A stretch of DNA of 52,874 nt from Clostridiales bacterium (GTDB lineage Bacteria; Bacillota; Clostridia; Caldicoprobacterales; UBA3941), in contig JAAYGY010000036.1 in NCBI GenBank assembly GCA_012735575.1, forward strand, positions 1 through 52,874. Reading direction: 5' to 3'. The notes under the pieces were generated by a model. That model did not search any database, was not told the origin of the DNA, and saw only the letters and a program-made list of their open reading frames with translations. Below, piece after piece: positions 19,330-28,070 of the stretch; within the stretch, counting starts at the first letter, position 1, and every line of letters begins with the position of its first letter. The position numbers and the translations under genes were made by a program.

Positions 19330-20345
19330 CATAAAACTTTAGCTGCTCTAGCCATTGCTAAAATATTGGCAGGAGGAACATTGGGAAGAATCTCCTCGTG
19401 GCTTGGTGATATTACTATATTTGGTCCCAAAATATCCCTTACCCGCTTAACTTCATCTGCAACCTCCTCCGGACTTGCATTGACAATAAAGTTTTGGGCA
19501 TCAATGCCTCCCACAAAGGCTAAATCATCTTTATACTGAGCCAGTTCTTTTGCTGACATTCCCGTAGCCTGTGCCTGTATGGGATGGAGGACATCCACTC
19601 CAGCTTCTATCAAATCCGGTATAATCCTATAAATAGAACCGCAGGAATGGAGCATTATCTTTTTATTATACTTTTTGCCTACTTCAATCAGTCTTTTAAA
19701 GGAAGGGAGAACAAACCTTCTAAATTTATCCGGAGAAATAAACAAATCTAATTGGGTACCAAAATCATTGCCAAAGAACATAATATCCGTCCTATCCCCA
19801 AGTCCAGCAAAAAACTTATCATTGGCCGCAACGTAGAAATCCACCATCTTCTCCGTAGCTGCCTCAACGACTTTGGGGTTTACGTACATATTGACAAAAT
19901 AGTTTTCCATGCCAAAAAAATCCGCAAGAAGGTGGAAAAAGGGGCACCACATTCCTGTAAATACAGCCTTGTCCTGATATTTTTCCACCTCTTTATAGAT
20001 ATCAGTGAAATCGCAATAATCTGGGTCGGGCCAGGGATAGGCTTCTATGTCAGCAACAGTTTCTGCTTCTGCAAAACACCCGGCAGCGCTTAAGGATTTT
20101 CTTTCAACACCATAGCCAGGATCAAAGGCAGGGCGACCCTCAGGATGTTTGTATCCTGAATCTGCTGGAATCCACCTGCAATCATCTTCTAAAAAATTAT
20201 AGATAGCCTCACGAGTCGGCTCAATTCCCCATTCTTCAGCAAAAATGGGGACCGTCTTGTCGTTGGGATGACCTGTCCAGAATGCATTATGGTCTACATT
20301 CTTCCGATTAAAAATATCTAATACCTTTTGTCTTGATGTTACCAT
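19329..20345 (-). CDS. Uroporphyrinogen decarboxylase/methyltransferase-family protein
   Basis: A 338-residue protein of the URO-D superfamily, which includes HemE and corrinoid methyltransferases of the MtaA/MtbA/CmuA type. Visible landmarks are LHSCGSIYRIIPDLI, a His-x-Cys pair like the zinc ligands of the methyltransferases, and the barrel end AFVGGIDAQNFI. There is no haem gene nearby and no corrinoid-binding protein in the window. Its place after two alpha-mannosidases suggests action on a carbohydrate, perhaps a methyl ether, but this is inference. The start at 20345 (MVTSRQKVLDIF) is chosen for its GGGGGAG site; an upstream in-frame ATG at 20411 would overlap the GH38 gene. Confidence 0.75.
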   Translation of the reverse strand: MVTSRQKVLDIFNRKNVDHNAFWTGHPNDKTVPIFAEEWGIEPTREAIYNFLEDDCRWIPADSGYKHPEGRPAFDPGYGVERKSLSAAGCFAEAETVADIEAYPWPDPDYCDFTDIYKEVEKYQDKAVFTGMWCPFFHLLADFFGMENYFVNMYVNPKVVEAATEKMVDFYVAANDKFFAGLGDRTDIMFFGNDFGTQLDLFISPDKFRRFVLPSFKRLIEVGKKYNKKIMLHSCGSIYRIIPDLIEAGVDVLHPIQAQATGMSAKELAQYKDDLAFVGGIDAQNFIVNASPEEVADEVKRVRDILGPNIVISPSHEEILPNVPPANILAMARAAKVL

Positions 20346-20407
20346 AACTACTCCCCCATTACTTAAATAGTTCAAAATAAACAAGGTTAACTTCTCACAT
20401 TCATAAG

Positions 20408-23400
20408 TCAAATCTGCTTACATCTAATCTTTATAGTGTTTATTTCAAAGGGGTTAAATTTAAGCACTTTAGTATCCTTATCCCACTTCTCATCGTCAAG
20501 CTTTTGCTCCATAAGATCAACAAGTTCCACATCATCAATCTGAAAACCAAAATTTAGCTTTGCCGATACTGCTTTTCCATGGCATTCATATAGTCTTATT
20601 ATTACATCATTGTCATCCTCAGCCTTTTTAATGGACTCTACTACTACGCTGTCATTGTCTATGGTAATGAAGGAATGGGCCTCCTTTAGCTCTGGCTTTT
20701 CAGTACCAGTTTTACCTTTTATTACCCTAAAAGGTATATTTAGCTCATATCCTTCTCTTACTACATTACCTTCTTCATAATTTCCCACGTGGGGATATAA
20801 TGAATAGGTAAACTCGTGGACTGCCCGATCCGCTTCCGGATCTGGATAACCAGGACTTCTTAAAAGATTAATGCTTATATTATTCTCCCATACCTTATGT
20901 CCGTATTTGCAATCATTTAGTAAGGCAACACCGTAGTCCCCCTGGGAAATATCCACCCATTTGTGAGCACATATCTCATATTTTGCCATATCCCAACTGG
21001 TATTCTGATGAGTAGGCCGCTTGATATTGCCAAACTGTATATCACAGGTAACCTGATCAGAATAGGCATTTACTGAAAATATGGATCTTAACATCTTATT
21101 ATCCTCTTTCCAGTCTACCACTGTATTAAAATCTATCCTCTTGCTGCCATAGGTTAATACTACCTCTTGAGTCAAAGTAGATTTACCGTATGCATAGGTA
21201 TTCTTTTTAATAACTTTAGGGCCATCAATATAGTTTGCAGAACCAACAAGTTTAAAAGGATCTCCTGGATATTCATCGTATTGTATAGGAAAATCCCAGG
21301 CATCTCCATGGTCCTGGTATACTATTAAGCGATTGCTTCTTTGCTCTTTATCCAAAACCTCACGATTGCATTCCTTGTCATATACAGACTCTATAGAGCC
21401 ATCGTGGGCAAAAACTACTCTTATTTTGTCATTCTCTAAAACATTATCCTGCTTTATTTCCATGGCTGGTACTTCTTTATTAGAGTCTAAATCTACTACC
21501 ATATATCCTAATGCAGGCACTTTTACATTTATCCACTTATCCTCATGCTTAATCCACTGGCTTCTATCCCATGACAGTGAATTTATAGCTACGATATAGT
21601 TTTTAGCATGGCCTGGATCTATTTTATCTACAACTGATAAATAGCTGTCTTTTATCATATTCTCAGTGGTTTCCATAAGCTTTGCATATCTTTCTAAGGA
21701 CTCATCATACACGCGGGTAATAGAAGATCCCGGCAAAATATCATGGAACTGATATAGTAATACTTCCTTCCAAATCTTTCCAAGCTCATGCTGTGGATAC
21801 TCTTTTCCAGCTGTTATAGATGCCACAACTGCAGCAAACTCCAGCTCCCTAAGATTTATCTCCAACTTTCTATTATAGCGTTTGCTCCTGGCCTGAGAGG
21901 TATAAGTACCCTGGTGCCTTTCAAGGTATAATTCACCATGCCATTTTTTATATTTATCCTTATTCTTTTCTATCCTTCGGAAAAAGTTTAGAGCAGGTTC
22001 CTGAGTAACGGGAACCAGGCCATTTAGATTCTTTTGCCTCTTTAACCTCTCAAGATGTTCCTGTCCGGGACCTCCTCCACCATCCCCTATTCCAAATAGT
22101 AATAAGGCTCTATCTGACACCCCTTTATCTAAGAATTCCCTTTCTGTTTTTGCAATGGCTCGAGGGGCAGCCGAGCTGTTATATGTTCCCTCTGGCGGCA
22201 TATGAGCCAAAACTTCACTGCCATCTATTCCTTTCCATATAAAGGTATGATGGGGGAATTTATTTATCAGACTCCATGAGAGCTTTATGGTCATAAAATA
22301 GTCTACGCCCGATTTTTTTAGTATTTGAGGCAAGGCTGCGCTGTAGCCAAATACATCGGGTAGCCATAGGATCTTCATGTCCTGGCCAAACTCCTCTTTG
22401 AAAAACCTTTTTCCATATAATATCTGCCTTACAAGGGATTCGCCACCAGGTACATTGGTGTCGGATTCCACCCACATGGCACCTTGAACTTCCCATCTGC
22501 CTTCCTCAACCCGTTCTTTTATCTGTGCATACAGCTCTGGATAATAATCCTTTATCCATTGGTATAGCTGGGGCTGGCTGGCACCAAACACATAGTCCGG
22601 ATATTTTTCCATGTTTCTAAGTACTGTTGAAAAAGAACGAGCACCCTTTCTAATAGTTTCCCGTATAGGCCATAACCATGCCAGATCAATATGAGCATGG
22701 CCTATAGCACTTATAGATAGGGATTCATCGCCACACTTTTTGTCCAATTCCCTTGCCAGTATCTCCCTTGCTTTAGCAATACCTTCTTCCTTATACTGCA
22801 ATAAAGCATTGGTAGCATCACTTAAGGCAGTTAAAATACTCATATGTCTGGCCTTGTCTTCAGGTATTTGCTCCATCAGCTCATATAGCACTTCAAAATC
22901 GTAATACAGCTGAAGAGCCTCTTTATTACATATAGCAATATGAGCTTCCTTTAATGTACCACTATCCTGATATTTGCCAAACAGGTCATTGCATCCAGCA
23001 TCAGCCCAGATATCAATGATTTTATCCCCTGGTTTTGCAATATCTAAAAAATGTACTACCTTCTTACCAGGACGACCCAGAGAATAATCGAATTCTGAAC
23101 TCACTGTAGTAAGCCCTTGAACAGGACATCCATTCTCGTCTGCTATATATGCTTCGCCGCTTAAATCTATTAATAAGACCAGATCTTCTTCATCTGCATC
23201 CTCTGGAACAGTACCCTTAAAGTTAAACCAGGCACAGTCCCAAAGTTGTCCCCAGGAATCACCAATCTTTAGATTTCGTTTTTCTCCTGACATTCTCTCT
23301 TCAAAGGAAACTGGCTCCGGAGTTACCCAGGCCGTTACTTCTAGCGGTGCTATAGGTTTATAAACAAGATCTTTGATTTTATCTTTTACTTCTTTTAAAT

Positions 23401-23431
23401 ACCTTTTTGTCAGGTGGTTATAATAGGGCAT
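20408..23431 (-). CDS. GH38 alpha-mannosidase, long form (1007 aa)
   Basis: It has about 240 residues of N-terminal beta-rich domain before the catalytic barrel, as in the cytosolic/vacuolar Ams1/MAN2C1 type. The zinc pair is in IGHAHIDLAWLW (His247, Asp249). The nucleophile is Asp359 in LPDVFGYSAALP. YQFHDILPGSS supplies the downstream family motif. No signal peptide. The AAAGGTG site is correctly placed. It follows the 940-residue GH38 gene by 97 bases and precedes the URO-D family gene. Its different domain plan from the other two GH38 enzymes suggests another linkage or aglycone preference. Confidence 0.92.
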   Translation of the reverse strand: MPYYNHLTKRYLKEVKDKIKDLVYKPIAPLEVTAWVTPEPVSFEERMSGEKRNLKIGDSWGQLWDCAWFNFKGTVPEDADEEDLVLLIDLSGEAYIADENGCPVQGLTTVSSEFDYSLGRPGKKVVHFLDIAKPGDKIIDIWADAGCNDLFGKYQDSGTLKEAHIAICNKEALQLYYDFEVLYELMEQIPEDKARHMSILTALSDATNALLQYKEEGIAKAREILARELDKKCGDESLSISAIGHAHIDLAWLWPIRETIRKGARSFSTVLRNMEKYPDYVFGASQPQLYQWIKDYYPELYAQIKERVEEGRWEVQGAMWVESDTNVPGGESLVRQILYGKRFFKEEFGQDMKILWLPDVFGYSAALPQILKKSGVDYFMTIKLSWSLINKFPHHTFIWKGIDGSEVLAHMPPEGTYNSSAAPRAIAKTEREFLDKGVSDRALLLFGIGDGGGGPGQEHLERLKRQKNLNGLVPVTQEPALNFFRRIEKNKDKYKKWHGELYLERHQGTYTSQARSKRYNRKLEINLRELEFAAVVASITAGKEYPQHELGKIWKEVLLYQFHDILPGSSITRVYDESLERYAKLMETTENMIKDSYLSVVDKIDPGHAKNYIVAINSLSWDRSQWIKHEDKWINVKVPALGYMVVDLDSNKEVPAMEIKQDNVLENDKIRVVFAHDGSIESVYDKECNREVLDKEQRSNRLIVYQDHGDAWDFPIQYDEYPGDPFKLVGSANYIDGPKVIKKNTYAYGKSTLTQEVVLTYGSKRIDFNTVVDWKEDNKMLRSIFSVNAYSDQVTCDIQFGNIKRPTHQNTSWDMAKYEICAHKWVDISQGDYGVALLNDCKYGHKVWENNISINLLRSPGYPDPEADRAVHEFTYSLYPHVGNYEEGNVVREGYELNIPFRVIKGKTGTEKPELKEAHSFITIDNDSVVVESIKKAEDDNDVIIRLYECHGKAVSAKLNFGFQIDDVELVDLMEQKLDDEKWDKDTKVLKFNPFEINTIKIRCKQI

Positions 23432-23528
23432 TTTTTCAACACCTTTCCTTATATAAATCCTTCTTTTGTAAAATTATAATATTTGTGCTGCACTAGTATA
23501 ATGCTTATAAGGATAATAAGTATGCACC

Positions 23529-26351
23529 CTAAAATTCAACACAAATATTAGCGATGCTATAGGGTGATACTGTAAATTCTATAGTTTTACCATCTAAAAC
23601 TACACCACTTAAGTCTGTCTTGTTTTCGTTTATATCAGTATAGTAGGCTTTGGATGCTTCTTTAAACAGCCTGATCACAGCTTTAGTAGAATTTCCTTCA
23701 GTTTCATAGACCCTTATTATAAGTTTATCCCTTCCATCTTCTGAGCTTTCAGTCATTTTTATACCTGATATGACTACATCTCCCTTTTCCAGGGTGAGGA
23801 AAGATCCAGCTGTAGACAGCACGCCCTCATGAATAGATGTAGACACTACGCTAAATTCATGATTATAATCATAAGCCTTGGCTATCAAGTCTTTATTGTT
23901 ATCAAAGGTTACAGGACATACCCCAAACTTGAATTTATGTATACCAATCTCGGGATAAGGATCTGGATCGAAGGAGCTTCTGATTAATGTTATAGCCAGG
24001 GCATCCTGGGTTCCCCTAAAGCCATACTTGGAATCTGTAACTAGCATTATACCCTTTTTGTTTTGATCAAGGGGCAGTGCTGCCGCCCAGCTATTAGCAG
24101 GTACATCCCCATCCATATCCTCTCTGTCAATGGTTCCAAAGGGAATATCGTATCTGTAATTCTTACACTTATATGCTACAGGCATATAGAAATTCAGCTG
24201 AGGTATGCCATATTTTTTCTCCCCTATTTCACGCCATTCACAAGTCACCTCATAGTTTAGGATAGGGCTATTACAATCTAGGGATATTATGGCAGTAAGC
24301 TTGGAGTCCATAAATTCCATATCTATACTTATGGATTTTCTCAGATTTTCTGATTTATAGGAAACATTTTTTACTCTAACATTATTGTTAAGCTCTTTAA
24401 CATTCATATACGGTCCTACTCGCCAGGATGTCATTCCCATAGATTCATCCTCAAGTATGAATCTAAATATACCTGCTGGCCTGTCTGGAGACACTAGTAT
24501 CTCACCTGTTTCCTTGTCTGTCATTGAAATAATGGCTCCAGTCCTTGAGTCAAATTGGGCTTTGATATAATCATTCTCTAAAATAAATTCTTCAACCCTG
24601 TCTACCCTGGAGTCTAATGGATATAGAACTTTAATGTGGGAGTCTTTCCTCTCTGTCATCACATAGGTGCTATATCCTAAACCTGGAACACGTGCCTTGA
24701 TCAGTACCCTTATATACTGATGTCCCCAATAAGGATTAAATCCATGATCCAGTAGCTGATGCTCCACCACATTACCATTCATATCCTTAAATATGATCCT
24801 ATCAATATCATAATGCCAATCCCAAACTGTAATCTGGCAAACTTCTTCTCTTTCATAAGGTGAGGGATTGAAAATAGTAAAGATTCTAGTTTTCCCTAGC
24901 CCTCTCTCGGGTTGACTAATCCTAAACCCTTCTATACCAAACCCTACTCCTGCACCTTCTGATATTGTTTCTCTAAAGTCCTGGTTTTCAGGTACCAGTG
25001 AGGCAGTATTTATCCTAGCTGCAATACTTCTTAAGGCATAGCTTCTGCGTGTATTTGCTATGGCCATAGTTTCCTGGAAGAGCCCCAGGGCATGTTCCCT
25101 GCTGCCTATAACACAGGAGCCTGGAAGAATATCATGAAAATGGTTAAACAAAACCTTTTCCCAGGCCTTGGCAAACTCCTCTGAAGAATAACTATAAGTA
25201 TCCAATATATGAGCCATTGAATTAAATGCCTCAGATTCATTTAATACAGCTTCTGCCATCCTGTTTGCCTTCTTTATCCTGCTTTGGGAGGTATAGCAGC
25301 CGGTAAACACAAAATTTTGTTCTTCACATTCTACCACTGGAATCTTATCTGCCTGCTCTTCAATAAGACTAAAGAATTCATCATACCTGCCAAACCTTAT
25401 ATTAGGAAATACAGGCCAGGTATTCATATCAATAATTCTTTCTATATCACGCCTGGTAGGCCCGCCGCCATGATCGCCTACACCATAGACCTTTAACATG
25501 GTATCTATGCCATATTTAGTACAAAATTCCGGAACATACAGAGCCATTGAGGGATTAATATCAGCATTATACCAGGTTAACTCCCTATATACTAGTATGG
25601 ATTCACCTGAGGGAGCTATCCACCTGTATATATTCTCACCATCATCGCCTCTACAATGGTAGTAGTACTTTATCCCACCCTTTGAACATATCTCAGGTAC
25701 ATTCATATTATGTCCAAATGTATCAGGCTCAAAGTCAATCTTTAATGAATCGGGATCCAGGTCTAATAGGTTTGAAAGATATCTCTTTGTATATAGGATA
25801 TGCCTGGCTAGACTTTCTCCACTGGGCATATTTTTATCTGTCTCTACCCAGGTAGAAGCGGTAACTTCCCATCTTCCTTCCTTAATCCTTTGCTTAATCT
25901 CTTCTAGCATAGCCGGGTCATACTGTTCAACTATTCTATATACCGAAGCCTGGGATTGGGAAAAGGTAAAATCAGGATATTCCTTCATTAAGTCCAGCAT
26001 GGTTCGAAAGGTATCCAGTGTTATGGCTACCGTTTCATCATAACGCCACATCCAGTTCATATCAATATGTGCATGAGCGCAGCATATCATATTGAAGTAT
26101 TTTGCATCATCCTTAAGTTCTAAGATCATCTCTTCTCCCTTAGTTGCCGTTCCTTTACTTATAACCCCATCCTCCTGGAACTTTTGGTATACATATTGGA
26201 TTGCATCATTGATTATATCATCGTATTTTCCAGATTTAATAACTGATATTTTGGAGCCATAAGCTAGCTGGGCTAAAATTCGCTGGGCCCAATAACCAGA
26301 TGCACTATCACTATTGTACATTTCTAATATTTTTTCTTTCATAATACCCAT
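23529..26351 (-). CDS. GH38 alpha-mannosidase, intermediate form (940 aa)
   Basis: Catalytic motifs are CAHAHIDMNWMW (His95, Asp97), EPDTFGHN (nucleophile Asp210) and FNHFHDILPGS. About 90 residues precede the barrel, so this is a third architecture next to the 831- and 1007-residue paralogues. The ATG at 26351 has GGGAAGGGG seven bases upstream. That site lies inside the end of the preceding lyxose-isomerase gene: the two reading frames overlap by 41 bases, which points to translational coupling. It is cytoplasmic. The immediate neighbour isomerase can use mannose in characterised relatives. Confidence 0.9.
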   Translation of the reverse strand: MGIMKEKILEMYNSDSASGYWAQRILAQLAYGSKISVIKSGKYDDIINDAIQYVYQKFQEDGVISKGTATKGEEMILELKDDAKYFNMICCAHAHIDMNWMWRYDETVAITLDTFRTMLDLMKEYPDFTFSQSQASVYRIVEQYDPAMLEEIKQRIKEGRWEVTASTWVETDKNMPSGESLARHILYTKRYLSNLLDLDPDSLKIDFEPDTFGHNMNVPEICSKGGIKYYYHCRGDDGENIYRWIAPSGESILVYRELTWYNADINPSMALYVPEFCTKYGIDTMLKVYGVGDHGGGPTRRDIERIIDMNTWPVFPNIRFGRYDEFFSLIEEQADKIPVVECEEQNFVFTGCYTSQSRIKKANRMAEAVLNESEAFNSMAHILDTYSYSSEEFAKAWEKVLFNHFHDILPGSCVIGSREHALGLFQETMAIANTRRSYALRSIAARINTASLVPENQDFRETISEGAGVGFGIEGFRISQPERGLGKTRIFTIFNPSPYEREEVCQITVWDWHYDIDRIIFKDMNGNVVEHQLLDHGFNPYWGHQYIRVLIKARVPGLGYSTYVMTERKDSHIKVLYPLDSRVDRVEEFILENDYIKAQFDSRTGAIISMTDKETGEILVSPDRPAGIFRFILEDESMGMTSWRVGPYMNVKELNNNVRVKNVSYKSENLRKSISIDMEFMDSKLTAIISLDCNSPILNYEVTCEWREIGEKKYGIPQLNFYMPVAYKCKNYRYDIPFGTIDREDMDGDVPANSWAAALPLDQNKKGIMLVTDSKYGFRGTQDALAITLIRSSFDPDPYPEIGIHKFKFGVCPVTFDNNKDLIAKAYDYNHEFSVVSTSIHEGVLSTAGSFLTLEKGDVVISGIKMTESSEDGRDKLIIRVYETEGNSTKAVIRLFKEASKAYYTDINENKTDLSGVVLDGKTIEFTVSPYSIANICVEF

Positions 26352-26919
26352 ATGATAACCCCTTCCCTTGTTTTTCGTTTACTAATTTGACCAAAGCAGG
26401 TTCATCCTCAATTATCCGGCTGAATCTGCCTATATCCGGATTATCAAAAAAGTTATCATGCTCATCATCATTAGCCGTGGAAACCTCACCTAAAATTGCA
26501 TATTCTGACTCTGCCCAAAAAGAATGCCTGATACCTCTTTCCATGGTAATTCTCTCCCCTGCTGACAAGAGGATAGGTTTGCCTGTAGGTATTTCTCTTT
26601 CCTCTCCATTGACTTGTAAACTTACTGCATCTTTATCAGAGGATATTTCTACTGCTAATACTCCCCACCTGCAAATAATATCTTCCTTCTTTTTAGCATG
26701 ATAATGGGTAGGTGTTACTTGCCCCTTTCTTACATACATAAGTTTTTCGCAGTATTCTGGCTGATCAGTTAAATTGATTAAAGTAAGGCCAAACTTATTA
26801 AAGTCCCCAAGGCCAAAATCTGTAACATCCCATACAGGATTAGGGGGAAGGACCCAGCAATGCCTCTTAAAGTTTTCCATGGCTTCTCTAATCACAGCAT
26901 TGATTTCAGATCTTTTCAT
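26311..26919 (-). CDS. D-lyxose ketol-isomerase family (D-mannose isomerase activity possible)
   Basis: A 202-residue cupin. Metal ligands are visible in THYHAKKKEDII (His-x-His and Glu) and the later His in RGIRHSFWA. Family members interconvert D-lyxose/D-xylulose and D-mannose/D-fructose. The start MKRSEINAVI at 26919 has AAAGGGG eight bases upstream; an ATG six codons earlier overlaps that site. Directly after a PfkB kinase gene and before two alpha-mannosidases, it is well placed to convert released mannose to fructose. The C terminus overlaps the next gene by 41 bases. Confidence 0.85.
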   Translation of the reverse strand: MKRSEINAVIREAMENFKRHCWVLPPNPVWDVTDFGLGDFNKFGLTLINLTDQPEYCEKLMYVRKGQVTPTHYHAKKKEDIICRWGVLAVEISSDKDAVSLQVNGEEREIPTGKPILLSAGERITMERGIRHSFWAESEYAILGEVSTANDDEHDNFFDNPDIGRFSRIIEDEPALVKLVNEKQGKGLSYGYYERKNIRNVQ

Positions 26920-26952
26920 TATGTCAGCCCCTTTCATATCTTTAATTCTCCT

Positions 26953-27034
26953 GTTGTGCTATTTCAAACTCGTCACTGCATTAATATAATGTGCTATTGA
27001 TAAGTGATGAAGTAAACGTTCAATAGCCATTATG
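26953..27034. repeat. Dispersed palindromic repeat, copy B (overlaps a gene end)
   Basis: It begins GTTGTGCT at 26953 and holds ATAATGTGCTATTGA (26986-27000) facing TCAATAGCCATTATG (27020-27034). Read on the minus strand it is CATAATGGCTATTGAACGTT and then CACTTATCAATAGC, that is, the two ends of copy D joined without the middle. The last 15 bases encode His-Asn-Gly-Tyr-stop of the PfkB kinase. Confidence 0.7.
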
Positions 27035-28051
27035 ATTACAAAAATTTCTTTTTTCCATTGTCCTATATACCTCCTCAATAGTTGAGATATCCTTCATCCC
27101 ATCGGTAGTGTTTACATGGGACAGACAACAAGCAGCTGCGCTTACAGCTATCTCCAGTGCCTTTTTTGTATCCCAACCATTATAGAGGCTATATAGCATA
27201 CCTGCGCAAAAGGCATCACCGGCACCTACAGTTCCTTTGATATATCCCTCGGGTAGTTTTAGAGAAGGTTGAATATAATAATTGCCATCCGATTCCATAG
27301 CAAAACCACCCTCGGGAGCATGGACCACCGCCAGGTCGTTAACTCCCATGGATATTAATTTTCTGCAAATCTTTTCCATGTTTTCAATTATAAGTTGTCC
27401 GTTACTATCTCTATCAGGAATGCCAGTGGTTAATGATGCTTCTAATTCATTTACAATAAAATAATTGCAGTATTTCAAACTAGGTGGTATGACCCTGGAA
27501 AACCTATCACTGTTTTCACTTACTACATCCAGAGAAGTTTTTATGCCTTGACTTTGGGCCATGGATAAAACCCTGGCCATTACAGTTCCGTACTCGTCAT
27601 CCTCTGAATCCAAAGCGTCCAAAAGCAATGCATAGCCCATATGAAGGAGTTTGGCCTTTATTTTACTAAAATCAAAATGCTGGACACTAAAAATCTTGTT
27701 TGCTCCCCTGTAATGAAAAAATGTACGATTTCCTGTAGATTCAACTGAAATTACATCTGTAAAAGAAGTGCCAATAGTGTAGTCCCTTCTTATCTGACTA
27801 GTGTCTATTCCATTTCGACTAAGAGTATCTATAAAATATTGACCATCCTCATCATCACCTATGACTCCAATGACCTGAATGGGGATAGAGCTGTCTATTT
27901 TTGATAAGTTTATGGACACATTTGCTGGAGCACCACCTATTGACTTATCCAATGTAAGGATGGTTGAAAGATTCCCTTCCCTTGGATAGCTGTCCACAAT
28001 TTTTATATAATCTACAGTTAGATTACCAGCTACTGCTATTCCCTGTCTCAT
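27020..28051 (-). CDS. PfkB-family carbohydrate kinase (fructokinase-like)
   Basis: A 343-residue ribokinase-fold enzyme. SIGGAPANVSINLSKI is the first PfkB signature and KGTVGAGDAFCAGML the second, with the catalytic Asp in GAGDAF. Its sequence does not carry the KDG-kinase signature seen in the protein at 16726-17751, so a different substrate is likely. Fructose is the simplest suggestion because a lyxose/mannose isomerase gene follows. The start at 28051 is chosen because GGGGAG lies nine bases before it. The last four residues His-Asn-Gly-Tyr and the TGA stop are encoded by repeat copy B, so the natural C terminus may have been altered. Confidence 0.82.
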   Translation of the reverse strand: MRQGIAVAGNLTVDYIKIVDSYPREGNLSTILTLDKSIGGAPANVSINLSKIDSSIPIQVIGVIGDDEDGQYFIDTLSRNGIDTSQIRRDYTIGTSFTDVISVESTGNRTFFHYRGANKIFSVQHFDFSKIKAKLLHMGYALLLDALDSEDDEYGTVMARVLSMAQSQGIKTSLDVVSENSDRFSRVIPPSLKYCNYFIVNELEASLTTGIPDRDSNGQLIIENMEKICRKLISMGVNDLAVVHAPEGGFAMESDGNYYIQPSLKLPEGYIKGTVGAGDAFCAGMLYSLYNGWDTKKALEIAVSAAACCLSHVNTTDGMKDISTIEEVYRTMEKRNFCNHNGY

Positions 28052-28070
28052 TTTCATGCACTCCCCGAAA

